DNA of 64,000 bases from Limisphaerales bacterium (GTDB taxonomy: Bacteria > Verrucomicrobiota > Verrucomicrobiia > Limisphaerales > SXTU01). How positions within the stretch are numbered: position 1 is the stretch's first letter; every line of letters starts with the position of its first letter. The stretch is taken from assembly GCA_009773355.1 (NCBI GenBank), contig WRPG01000009.1, forward strand, positions 1 to 64,000, in the 5' to 3' direction. The notes under the pieces were generated by a model. The model saw only the letters and a list, made by a program, of their open reading frames with translations, was not told where the DNA came from and did no database searches. The position numbers were made by a program, and so were the translations under genes. This document shows, piece by piece, positions 1 to 6,996 of the stretch.

Positions 1-608
1 GCGGCGGCCTGCGCGGCGGCGGCGGTCGCGGCGGCGGTCGGGGGCGCGGCAATCACGGCGACGCCCAACTGTTTGGCCTTGCCCTTCTTCTTGACCGGGG
101 GCGGCTTGGGATGGAACGCCGCCCAGATGCCGGCCACCGCCAACGCGACCATCATGCCCCACAGCAGGATCGGCCCCAGCTCGATGTCGAAGACCTTGAT
201 CTTCTTCTGCGCCTTCTGCTCGCGCAGCACGTCCTCGAAGCGCGGCCCCTCGCGCTTGACCTTCGCCGCCAGCCCGCCGGGCGTGGGCTTCGGCTCCTGG
301 CCCGGCGACGGACGCGGGATCGGCATGCCCTGCTCGTAGCGCAACTCGACCTCGCCGAGCTTGAGCACGTCGCCTTCCTTCAGCGACGCCATGCTGACGT
401 GACTGCCGTTGACCGCCGTGCCGCCGCCGCTGCGGTCCTTGATGCGGCAGCCCTCGGGATCCACCGTGAGCAGGAGATGCTGGTTCGCGACGGACTCGTC
501 CGCGACGACGAGGGTGTTCCCCACCTGCCGGCCAATGGTGACAATGCCGGGGGGCAGCTCGAAGCGCTGCCCCCGGCGCGCGCCAGTCAGGATGGTGAGT
601 CTGGCCAT
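1..608 (-). CDS. FHA-domain membrane protein, C-terminus cut by window edge
   Basis: An open frame starts at the ATG complementary to 606-608 and runs to position 1 without a stop, so the gene continues outside the window. Residues 1 to about 93 form a forkhead-associated fold: MARLTILTGARRGQRFELPP, then TIGR, later SVANQH and a late DRSGGGTAVNG segment, which are the usual FHA phosphothreonine-binding landmarks. A basic linker follows, then one hydrophobic segment near residues 150-165 (LLWGMMVALAVAGIWAAF), then a Lys-rich and Ala-rich tail. This suggests a cytoplasmic FHA domain anchored by a single membrane helix, perhaps reading Ser/Thr kinase signals. It is divergent from the ABC permeases at 746. 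FHA assignment is confident; the partner is unknown. Confidence 0.8.
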   Translation of the reverse strand, partial: MARLTILTGARRGQRFELPPGIVTIGRQVGNTLVVADESVANQHLLLTVDPEGCRIKDRSGGGTAVNGSHVSMASLKEGDVLKLGEVELRYEQGMPIPRPSPGQEPKPTPGGLAAKVKREGPRFEDVLREQKAQKKIKVFDIELGPILLWGMMVALAVAGIWAAFHPKPPPVKKKGKAKQLGVAVIAAPPTAAATAAAAQAA

Positions 609-745
609 GAGCAGCAGCGGACGACGGGCGCGGAAGCTAACAAGAGTTGCCGCCAAGTCAAAGCGGGGAAACTCCTTGCCCGTGCTCCGGCTCCCAATCC
701 TAATCTTGCTCCCCGCCGGCCAGCGGCCGGCGGGAGCACACGGCG

Positions 746-1549
746 ATGAAAAAATACTGGCACGTCCTGAACATCGGCCTCCAGAACACGCTGGTGTATC
801 GGATGAACTTCCTCTTCCGCGCCACCTTCGGCCTCATCCCGCTCATCGCCGTCATCTCCGTCTGGCGCACCATTTACGCGGGCAAGCCGGGCGGCCAGAT
901 CGCCAGCTACGAGCTGACGCAGATGATTTCCTACTACCTCGTCATCACCATCGTGGACGCGCTCACCGGCGTGACCGAGGACGACTGGCAGATCGCCGCC
1001 GACATCAAGGACGGCAACATCAGCCAGTTCCTCCTCAAGCCGATGGACTACCTGACCTACCGGCTCTGCCTCTTCGGCGCGGGGCGGCTCGTGTATGCCG
1101 CCGTCGCGCTGGTGCCGACGTGCGCGTTCATCTGGCTGCTGCGGGACAACTTCGTCCTGCCACCCGACGCCGCGACCGCCGGGTGGTTCGTCGTGTCGCT
1201 CGCGCTCACGGCGCTGATGCAATTCCTCCTCAGCTTCACGCTCGCGCTGCTCGCCTTCTGGCTGCTGGAGGTCGCCACGGTCATCTTCATCGCGTTCGCC
1301 TTCGAATACATCGCCGGCGGCCATCTCTTCCCGCTCGATCTCCTGCCGCCTGCCGTCGCGGGCGCGCTGGACTACACGCCGTTCCCCTACATGCTGTTCT
1401 TTCCCGTGAGCATCTGGCTGGGCCGCGTGGGCGGCGAGGCGTTGTGGCTTGGCGTGCTGGTGCAACTCCTCTGGGTCGTGGCGGCCTACGCGCTGGCACG
1501 AATTGTCTGGAGCCGGGGCATCCGGAAATACTCGGCGGTCGGGGGATGA
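746..1549 (+). CDS. ABC-2 type transporter permease (DUF990-like), first of pair
   Basis: 267 residues beginning MKKYWHVLNIGLQNTLVYR, the typical opening of the PF06182-type ABC-2 permeases. Five to six hydrophobic segments are visible (about 25-45, 60-80, 110-130, 145-200, 225-260). The stop TGA overlaps the ATG of the next permease (ATGA at 1546-1549), so the two subunits are translationally coupled and probably form a heterodimeric exporter. No ATPase gene lies in the window next to them. Substrate cannot be inferred; members of the family are annotated as daunorubicin-like exporters or are of unknown role. The preceding divergent gene encodes the FHA protein. Confidence 0.85.
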   Translation: MKKYWHVLNIGLQNTLVYRMNFLFRATFGLIPLIAVISVWRTIYAGKPGGQIASYELTQMISYYLVITIVDALTGVTEDDWQIAADIKDGNISQFLLKPMDYLTYRLCLFGAGRLVYAAVALVPTCAFIWLLRDNFVLPPDAATAGWFVVSLALTALMQFLLSFTLALLAFWLLEVATVIFIAFAFEYIAGGHLFPLDLLPPAVAGALDYTPFPYMLFFPVSIWLGRVGGEALWLGVLVQLLWVVAAYALARIVWSRGIRKYSAVGG

Positions 1550-2406
1550 ACATGAGTTCCGAGTTCAAAGTTCAAAGTTCAAAGTCAATGGGCGCTCCCC
1601 ATTCGCCGTTCCCCATTCGCCATTACCTCTCGCTCTACGGCGCGCTGTGGCGCAACTCCGTCATCCGCGAGCTGGGCTTCAAGGTGAACTTCCTGATGTG
1701 GATCATCGTGGAGGGGCTGTGGTTCGCGCTGCAGCTCACCTTCATCGGCGTGCTCTACCTGCACACCGAGAACATCGGCTCGTGGACCAAGTGGCAGGTC
1801 GTCGCGCTCGTCGGCACGAGCCATCTCATCCAGCAGCTCTTCACCGCCATCTTCCTCACCAACCTCACCGCGCTCTCCGAGCACATCCGCACCGGCAAGC
1901 TCGACTTCATGCTGCTGCTGCCCGTCAACACGCGCTTTCTCGTCAGCTTCCGGCAGGTGGACCTCGGCGGCTTCGTCAACGCCGCCGGCGCAGTCTGCGT
2001 CATCGGCTACGCGCTGCACCGGCTGGACTACGTGCCGGGCGTTGCGCAAGTCATCGGCTTCCTCGCGCTCATCGTCGTCGGCATCCTCATCCACTACTCG
2101 CTGATGCTGATGCTCTCGGCGTCGAGCTTCTGGACCGTGCGCGCGCAGGGCATCGTCTGGGGCTACTACAACCTCTTCAACATCGCCCGCCTGCCCGACG
2201 AGGCGTTTCGCGGCGCGTTCAAGGCCGTGTTCACCTTCGCCCTGCCGATGCTCCTCGTCTCCAACGTCCCCGTGAAACTCCTCGTGGACAAACTTGGCTC
2301 CCCGTTCGAGATGCTGCTGCTCACGTCGCTCGCCCTGCTCATCTTCGCGGCGTCGGAACTGCTCTGGCGCACCGCACTCAAGCGCTACACCAGCGCCAGT
2401 TCGTAG
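1546..2406 (+). CDS. ABC-2 type transporter permease, second of pair, with repeat-derived N-terminus
   Basis: 286 residues from the ATG at 1546. The permease body (LSLYGALWRNSVIRELGFKV onward) has about six hydrophobic segments and the same family character as its partner. The first ~25 residues are translated from a word-like repeat (GTTCAAA repeated three times, then CCCATTCGCC words) and look unrelated to the transporter. The in-frame ATG at 1588 is a possible later start but would still leave repeat-derived residues. It overlaps the upstream gene by ATGA. It is probably the second subunit of the same exporter. Confidence 0.8.
   Translation: MNMSSEFKVQSSKSMGAPHSPFPIRHYLSLYGALWRNSVIRELGFKVNFLMWIIVEGLWFALQLTFIGVLYLHTENIGSWTKWQVVALVGTSHLIQQLFTAIFLTNLTALSEHIRTGKLDFMLLLPVNTRFLVSFRQVDLGGFVNAAGAVCVIGYALHRLDYVPGVAQVIGFLALIVVGILIHYSLMLMLSASSFWTVRAQGIVWGYYNLFNIARLPDEAFRGAFKAVFTFALPMLLVSNVPVKLLVDKLGSPFEMLLLTSLALLIFAASELLWRTALKRYTSASS
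1554..1626. repeat. Word-like dispersed repeat inside the start of the second permease
   Basis: Three tandem GTTCAAA heptamers (about 1563-1586) are followed by two copies of CCCATTCGCC-type words. Similar GTTCAAAGTT words occur in the intergenic inverted repeat at 6781-6872. Here the repeat sits in coding sequence and extends the protein N-terminus in frame. Confidence 0.6.
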
Positions 2407-2473
2407 CGTCCGGGCCGGACTTTTTTCGTGACAAGGCGCGGGGCGAACCGCCTAAATGCCCGCGTCCGAGGCC

Positions 2474-2548
2474 GACCCTATCGTCCAGCGGTTAGGACAC
2501 CGCCCTTTCACGGCGGTAACCGGGGTTCGAATCCCCGTAGGGTCGCCA
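2474..2548 (+). tRNA. tRNA-Glu (anticodon TTC), with encoded CCA
   Basis: The acceptor stem GACCCTA (2474-2480) pairs with TAGGGTC (2538-2544). The anticodon stem CCGCC/GGCGG (2500-2504 with 2512-2516) holds a CTTTCAC loop with TTC at 2507-2509. The T-arm contains GGTTCGAATCC. Discriminator G2545 is followed by encoded CCA at 2546-2548. tRNA genes are common integration sites, and an accessory-type gene block starts about 380 bases downstream. Confidence 0.97.
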
Positions 2549-2926
2549 CTTCCAAAACACCCCAGTAAAATCAAGGAATTCCTAGCTTTTGCATAGATTT
2601 GAAAGCAGTCAAAACGTATGCAGAACGTATGCAAATTGGCGATTTTTGGGGGTCTTTTTCACTGGCCTTCATGGTCGTTCACAGCCGTTCAATTCGGCTG
2701 CCGGTCACAGCCAGAAGCCGGTTCCAGAGAACTTTTTTCTCTCCACTAAGAGAACGGGCGCTTCCTCACAAGCGGGTCGCTCTCGGTAACAGCCCCCCAT
2801 TCCGTGTCATAAGCCTGTGAGACGGACTGTTTCTGTCTCGTGAACGCAGGCCTTTTCGGCCCGCCTCACCTCATCCCGCGCCGGCCCTTCGCCAGCGCGT
2901 CCCCGCAACCCTCAACCCCATCCCTC
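2549..2926. other. Gene-free stretch between tRNA-Glu and the accessory block
   Basis: No convincing gene is visible. The first 100 bases are AT-richer than their surroundings and contain a near-direct repeat (AACGTATGCAGAACGTATGCAAA, about 2612-2635). The short plus-strand frames here show no recognisable domain. It could hold a decayed integrase start or the promoter of the downstream block; neither is demonstrated. Confidence 0.4.
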
Positions 2927-3436
2927 ATGGCCATCACCCTTGAAGCGAATTACAGCAAGAAGCTCGGTCTGCCGGGCTACTCCTCCCACCAATACATGCT
3001 CACCGTCCGCGCCGAGTTGAGCGACATCAGCCAAGTCGGCCCGGAGAGCCAGCGGCTCCACGCCCTGCTCCAGGCCAGCGTGGACCGCGAACTCCAGCAG
3101 CCCGGCTGGCTGCCCGAGCCAAAGCCCGCCACCGGCAACGGCCGCCCCGCCGCCACCAATGGCAACGGACATCAGCCCCGCAACGGCACGGCTCAACCGC
3201 CCGCCGAGCGCTGGGTCTGCTCGCCCAAGCAGCAGGCGCTCATCCTCAAAATCGTCGAGGAGCACCAGCTCGACAAGAACGCCATCGAGCAGCTCGCCCA
3301 GGACCGCTTCGGCACGGGTGTCAAACAGCTCAAGACCCTCGAAGCCTCCGGGCTGATCGAGGAACTCATGGCCAAGCATCCCCGCCAGCGCGCCAACGGC
3401 CACGCCCCGCAGCGCTCGAACTACGCCGTGCGATGA
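2927..3436 (+). CDS. Hypothetical protein, first gene of the accessory block
   Basis: 169 residues starting MAITLEANYSKKLGLPGYSS, at the ATG following an A/C-rich leader (CAACCCTCAACCCCATCCCTC) without a Shine-Dalgarno site. The N-terminal ~65 residues look like a compact alpha/beta domain, followed by a low-complexity Gly/Asn/Pro linker. A predicted helical C-terminal domain (about 100-155) contains KQQALILKIVEEHQLDKNAI and resembles a small UBA- or helix-hairpin-type fold. This N-terminal type is often seen in ICE and plasmid hypothetical proteins, by recollection only. Its stop overlaps the nuclease ATG by ATGA, implying co-translation. Confidence 0.75.
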   Translation: MAITLEANYSKKLGLPGYSSHQYMLTVRAELSDISQVGPESQRLHALLQASVDRELQQPGWLPEPKPATGNGRPAATNGNGHQPRNGTAQPPAERWVCSPKQQALILKIVEEHQLDKNAIEQLAQDRFGTGVKQLKTLEASGLIEELMAKHPRQRANGHAPQRSNYAVR

Positions 3437-4245
3437 TTGCGACCCTTGAACCCCAGGCCGCGTCCGCGCGGCCCATCGAGGAACTCCGCGCCACCGCCAG
3501 CGCCTCGCGCCTGAACACCTGGCTCAGTTGCCGGTTGAAGTTCTACTTCCACTACGTGCTGGGCATCAGGAAGCCGCGCACCGCGTCGCTCTACGTCGGC
3601 CACGCCGTGCATGGCGTGCTCAAGCTGTGGAACCAGGCGCGGTGGCGGCGCGACGTGCTCACCACCGAACAGTTGAAGCGGCGCTTCAACACGCTCTGGT
3701 GGCAGGACCAGCGCCACTCACCCGTGCGCTGGGACGACGGCGAGGAAGCGGATGAAAAGCAGACCGCGTGGTCGCTGCTGGACCTCTACTTCCGCGAATC
3801 GCCCATCCCGCCCAACGAACGGCCGCAGGCCGTCGAGGTCAGCGTCGAGGCCGACCTGTCGGCGCACGGCCTGCCCCGGTTGATCGGCATCCTCGACCTC
3901 GTGCGGGCCGGGCGGCGCATCGTGGACTTCAAGACCGTGGGCCAGACGCCCAGCGACGAGAAGGCCATCCACGCGCACCAGGTGCAGCTCACGGCCTACG
4001 CGCTGCTCTACCGGGCCAACGCGGGCGACATCGAGGGCGGGCGCGACCTGCACCATCTGGTGAAAACCAAGACGCCGAAGCTCGTGGTCACGCAGCAGGG
4101 GCCGATGACGGAGGCGGAGCGCACGCGCCTGTTCAAGCAGTTGGAGAGCTACAGCGAGGGCGTGGCGCGGCAGGACTTTGTGCCCTCGCCCGGCTTGCAA
4201 TGTTCCTTCTGTTCGTTTCTGCCGGACTGCAAAGCCTGGCATTGA
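3433..4245 (+). CDS. PD-(D/E)XK nuclease with Fe-S cysteine set (Cas4/AddB-like)
   Basis: 270 residues. The nuclease core shows H60, the catalytic Asp155 in LIGILDLV, Asp165-x-Lys167 in IVDFKTV, and the Q-x-x-x-Y motif QLTAYALLY near 185-193. Cys33 near the N-terminus plus Cys257, Cys260 and Cys266 near the C-terminus (CSFCSFLPDC) match the four-cysteine 4Fe-4S staple of Cas4, AddB and related RecB-family exonucleases. This predicts a DNA end-processing nuclease. It overlaps the upstream gene (ATGA) and is followed two bases later by a small gene. Neighbouring ligase and clamp genes support a DNA-repair or recombination role for the block. Confidence 0.88.
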   Translation: MIATLEPQAASARPIEELRATASASRLNTWLSCRLKFYFHYVLGIRKPRTASLYVGHAVHGVLKLWNQARWRRDVLTTEQLKRRFNTLWWQDQRHSPVRWDDGEEADEKQTAWSLLDLYFRESPIPPNERPQAVEVSVEADLSAHGLPRLIGILDLVRAGRRIVDFKTVGQTPSDEKAIHAHQVQLTAYALLYRANAGDIEGGRDLHHLVKTKTPKLVVTQQGPMTEAERTRLFKQLESYSEGVARQDFVPSPGLQCSFCSFLPDCKAWH

Positions 4246-4247
4246 CC

Positions 4248-4553
4248 ATGACCATTCCCCGTGTGAACCGCCTGCTCGTGGTCGGCCCGGCGCGAACCCT
4301 CCGCGCGTTCGTCCGGGATGACCGGTGGATGCGCGGCCTTGGGGCCAGAAGCTTCGACCTGCTGGAATGCGCCCCTTCGCGGCACGCGTGGCAGTTCGAA
4401 ACGGACGCCCCGCCAGTAACCTGGCTGCGGCGCGAGTCGCGCGGCTGGCCGGCGCTCGTGTTCGTGCTGGACTACGACCGCGAAGCGTGGCGCGAGAAGG
4501 GCCTGCTCAAGGCCCGTCGGGGACGCGTGGCTCATCACCGCGTCCGCTACTGA
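4248..4553 (+). CDS. Hypothetical 101-residue protein
   Basis: It starts MTIPRVNRLLVVGPARTLRA two bases after the nuclease stop, so it is almost certainly in the same transcript. Arg/Trp-rich with an alternating alpha/beta pattern and no recognisable motif. The chosen ATG at 4248 is the first one after the nuclease; longer readings in this frame merely shadow the nuclease gene. A strong hairpin follows it at 4580-4611. Function unknown. Confidence 0.6.
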   Translation: MTIPRVNRLLVVGPARTLRAFVRDDRWMRGLGARSFDLLECAPSRHAWQFETDAPPVTWLRRESRGWPALVFVLDYDREAWREKGLLKARRGRVAHHRVRY

Positions 4554-4579
4554 ACCAACCCCAACAACCAAACCCCGGC

Positions 4580-4611
4580 GGAGCCGGGCATCGTTCGCGG
4601 TGCCCGGCTCC
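4580..4611 (+). terminator. Perfect 11-bp GC hairpin in gene gap
   Basis: GGAGCCGGGCA (4580-4590) pairs perfectly with TGCCCGGCTCC (4601-4611) across a 10-base loop. The tail is CTGCCGCATTT with only a short T run, so it may be an attenuator or RNA-processing hairpin and not a classical intrinsic terminator. It lies between the genes at 4248 and 4625. Confidence 0.5.
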
Positions 4612-4624
4612 TGCCGCATTTACC

Positions 4625-5281
4625 ATGAACCAACCACTTCCCTTCACCCGCGCCCAATGGGACGCGCTCAATCCTGACGAACAGGCGGCCGTGGCCGCCG
4701 TCCATGAACAGCTCATCGGCCTGCCGCCACCGGAAGGCGCCGCGCTCACCGACGAGCACCTCTCGACCGCGTTGCGCCTGCTGCGTCCGCTCACCGAGGC
4801 CATCCTGCCCGACGAAGAAAACGACGGTGACGTGACCGGCGGCGTCCAGCGCAAGTTCCACACCATCCACGATGCCGCTCGCCGGCTGGCCGAGGCGCGG
4901 CTGGCGCAGTTCCCCGGCCGACCACCGCGCCTGCGCATGCTCGTCGAGACTGACGCGCAGGACCACACCCGCGTCGTGGTCTTCGACGAGGACTCCCAGC
5001 GCCTGCTGTTCCACGAGAACAACGACGCGGCGGAGTTTCAGTTTGCAGACCTGCGGGCCATCGCAGTGAAAGTGCTCGCCATGCGCGACGCCCTGGTGGC
5101 CGCCGCCCGCCGCGAGCGGATCATCCATGTCGTCGTGCAGGGCGGCTTGGTGCAGGAAGTGACCGACGTGCCGCCGGGCATCGGCGTGCAGGTCGTGGAC
5201 TACGACGTGGACCGCGCCGGGCGCGAGCACATCACCCGCAGCCCGCTGGATGGCGAGCCGTGCGTGCTGACGAAGTTTTGA
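4625..5281 (+). CDS. Hypothetical protein of accessory block
   Basis: 218 residues starting MNQPLPFTRAQWDALNPDEQ. The N-terminal half is acidic and helical. The C-terminal half has beta-rich segments (RMLVETDAQDHTRVVVFDED and VQVVDYDVDRAGREHITRSP). It contains two internal repeats of the type valine-rich strand then acidic turn. I do not recognise a family. It is preceded by the hairpin at 4580-4611 and followed after 6 bases by the SymE-like gene, so these two are likely co-transcribed. Confidence 0.7.
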   Translation: MNQPLPFTRAQWDALNPDEQAAVAAVHEQLIGLPPPEGAALTDEHLSTALRLLRPLTEAILPDEENDGDVTGGVQRKFHTIHDAARRLAEARLAQFPGRPPRLRMLVETDAQDHTRVVVFDEDSQRLLFHENNDAAEFQFADLRAIAVKVLAMRDALVAAARRERIIHVVVQGGLVQEVTDVPPGIGVQVVDYDVDRAGREHITRSPLDGEPCVLTKF

Positions 5282-5287
5282 ACTGAC

Positions 5288-5539
5288 ATGAACCACGACT
5301 CACCCCCTGTCCCATCCCCGGCCCGCACCCTGAAGATCGAGGCCGACGGCGACTTCGCCCAAGGCCGGCTCAAGCCGAAGATCCGGCTGATGGGCCACTG
5401 GCTGGAACGGGCCGGCTTCGCGCCCGGCGGCCGGGTCCACATCACCTGTGAACGGCCCGGCGTGCTGGTCCTGCGCGAAGTTGCGCCCGACCGCAGCCCG
5501 CCGCGCCAGATGGCCGAACGGCTGACTGACCCAACCTGA
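5288..5539 (+). CDS. SymE-like (type I toxin family) protein
   Basis: 83 residues. The core RLKPKIRLMGHWLERAGF followed by GGRVHITCERPGVLVLRE matches the SymE family pattern (I-R-L-x-G-x-W-L-x-x-A-G-F then G-x-x-V-x-V and G-x-L-V-I), a swapped-hairpin AbrB-like fold. In Escherichia coli SymE is an SOS-induced RNA- or nucleoid-associated toxin repressed by the antisense RNA SymR. Here it follows the previous gene by 6 bases and precedes the ligase. Whether an antisense RNA exists is not evident. The protein could be a DNA-binding adaptor with no toxic activity. Confidence 0.75.
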   Translation: MNHDSPPVPSPARTLKIEADGDFAQGRLKPKIRLMGHWLERAGFAPGGRVHITCERPGVLVLREVAPDRSPPRQMAERLTDPT

Positions 5540-5543
5540 TGGC

Positions 5544-5608
5544 ACCGCAGAGGCGGGAAAGGCGCAGAGGAAGATGTCTTCTCTGCGTCCGTCCCGCCTC
5601 TTGCGGTG
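5544..5608. repeat. Imperfect inverted repeat, CGCAGAGG word family
   Basis: ACCGCAGAGGCGGGA (5544-5558) pairs with TCCCGCCTCTTGCGGT (5592-5607), and the inner GCGCAGAGGAAGA pairs with TCTTCTCTGCGTC. The arms use the same CGCAGAGG words as the inverted repeat at 13816-13926. It lies between the SymE-like and ligase genes. Confidence 0.75.
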
Positions 5609-5649
5609 TCTCCCCAACTCGAAACCCCAAACCAGAAACTCGAAACCAC

Positions 5650-6741
5650 ATGTTGACCACCACCACTCCAACCCTCCCGACCACCAGCCTCTACTGCCGT
5701 GAAGGCACCAGCGACAAAGAGTATCACGTCCGGCTTGTGCCCGAGGGCGGCGGCTTCGCCGTCCACTTCGCCTACGGCCGGCGCGGCGCGACGCTCTCGA
5801 CCGGCACCAAGACCAGCCGCCCGGTGCCCCTCGCCGACGCGCAGCGCCTGCACGACAAGCTCGTGCGCGAGAAGAAGGCCAAGGGCTACACCGAAGGTGC
5901 CAACGGCACCGCGTATCAGCCGGCCAGCCAGGACGAGCGCGCCACGGGCCTCGTGCCCCAGCTCCTCAACCCCGTGGACGAGGCCGAGGTCGCCCGGCTC
6001 GTGAGCGACCCGCGCTGGTTCATGCAGGAGAAGAAGGACGGCCGGCGGCTGATGCTCCGCAAGGCCGGCACGACCGTCACCGGCAGCAACAAGCTGGGCC
6101 TGGCCGTCGGCGTGGCAGACACCATCGTGCAGACGGCGCTGGCCCTGCCGGGGGACTTCGTCCTCGACGGCGAGGCCGTCGGCGACCGGCTGCACGCGTT
6201 CGACCTGCTGGAGCGCGACGGCGTGAACCTGCGCAGCCAGAGTTGCGAGCGGCGCTACGGCGCGCTGCTCAACCTGCTCGCCGGCGGCCTGCCCAAGCAC
6301 ATCCACCTCATCGCGTGCTGGGTTGATCCCCGGGACAAAGCGTCGTGGCTGCTCACGCTCCAGCGCGAGAAGGCGGAGGGCGTGGTGTTCAAGTTGAAGA
6401 CCGCGCCCTACACGCCGGGCCGGCCCAACTCGGGCGGTCCGCAGCTCAAGCACAAGTTCGTGGCCACGCTCAGTGCCGTCGTCGCGCAGGTGAACCGCCA
6501 GCGCAGCGTCGGCCTGCGGCTCCTCGACCACGAAGGCTGGCAGCCCGTCGGCAACGTCACCATCCCGGCGAACCACAAAGTTCCCGCCGTTGGTGCCGTG
6601 GTCGAAGTGCGGTTCCTCTACGCCTACCGGGACGGCTCGCTCTACCAGCCGGTCTATCTCGGCGAGCGCAGCGATGTCCGCCAGGACGAGTGCGGCGTGT
6701 CGCAACTGAAGTTCAAGCGCGACGAAGACGAAGAAGTTTAG
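5650..6741 (+). CDS. WGR-domain ATP-dependent DNA ligase
   Basis: 363 residues. Residues 1-82 form a WGR-like domain (AYGRRG at 41-46), a nucleic-acid/PARP-associated module. The ligase adenylation domain follows. Motif I is EKKDGRR (127-133) with Lys128 as the predicted adenylated lysine. Further motifs are LDGE (172-175) with FDLL (184-187), EGVVFK (243-248, motif IV) and the lysine pair in LKHKF (266-270, motif V). A C-terminal beta-rich OB-like domain (about 290-355) is also visible. It would seal nicks with ATP, unlike the NAD-dependent LigA of the host. The start at 5650 begins the conserved reading and follows an A/C-rich leader. It lies upstream of the sliding-clamp paralogue, a known ligase partner type. 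Confidence 0.88.
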   Translation: MLTTTTPTLPTTSLYCREGTSDKEYHVRLVPEGGGFAVHFAYGRRGATLSTGTKTSRPVPLADAQRLHDKLVREKKAKGYTEGANGTAYQPASQDERATGLVPQLLNPVDEAEVARLVSDPRWFMQEKKDGRRLMLRKAGTTVTGSNKLGLAVGVADTIVQTALALPGDFVLDGEAVGDRLHAFDLLERDGVNLRSQSCERRYGALLNLLAGGLPKHIHLIACWVDPRDKASWLLTLQREKAEGVVFKLKTAPYTPGRPNSGGPQLKHKFVATLSAVVAQVNRQRSVGLRLLDHEGWQPVGNVTIPANHKVPAVGAVVEVRFLYAYRDGSLYQPVYLGERSDVRQDECGVSQLKFKRDEDEEV

Positions 6742-6780
6742 CCGCGAAAGGGCGCAGAAAGCACAAAGGGGGAAGACCGA

Positions 6781-6872
6781 AACGTCCAACTTTCAACGCT
6801 CAACGTCCAACGTCGAACGTCCAGAGCGCGTGCTTTGGACGTTGGAAGTTCAAAGTTGAGCGTTGGACGTTT
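6781..6872. repeat. Long inverted repeat, AACGTCCAAC/GTTCAAAG word family
   Basis: The left arm (about 6781-6823) is made of CGTCCAAC, TTTCAACGCTCAACG and CGTCCAACG words. The right arm (about 6833-6872) carries their complement, TTGGACGTTGGAAG and AGTTGAGCGTTGGACGTTT. It lies between the ligase and clamp genes and would fold into a long, low-GC hairpin. Confidence 0.8.
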
Positions 6873-6931
6873 CCCCCTTCAACCGTTCCTCCGTGTCTCC
6901 GTTCGGAGCCACAGCCACCCCACCCAAACCC

Positions 6932-6972
6932 GGCCGGCCGGTCCCGTTGTCCCCCGACGGGGCTGGCCGGCC
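6932..6972 (+). other. GC-rich hairpin before the clamp gene
   Basis: GGCCGGCCGGTCCCGT (6932-6947) pairs with ACGGGGCTGGCCGGCC (6957-6972) with two mismatches. There is no T run. The clamp ATG follows 25 bases later after an AACCAACCAACACCCC leader, so this could be a 5' UTR stability or attenuation structure. Confidence 0.5.
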
Positions 6973-6996
6973 TTCCCCTTAACCAACCAACACCCC

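Noticed and set aside
2452-2634. Minus-strand reading containing GDPTGIRTPVTAVKGRCPNR across the tRNA
   Set aside because: This is the well-known spurious protein obtained by translating the complement of tRNA-Glu; the tRNA explains the sequence.
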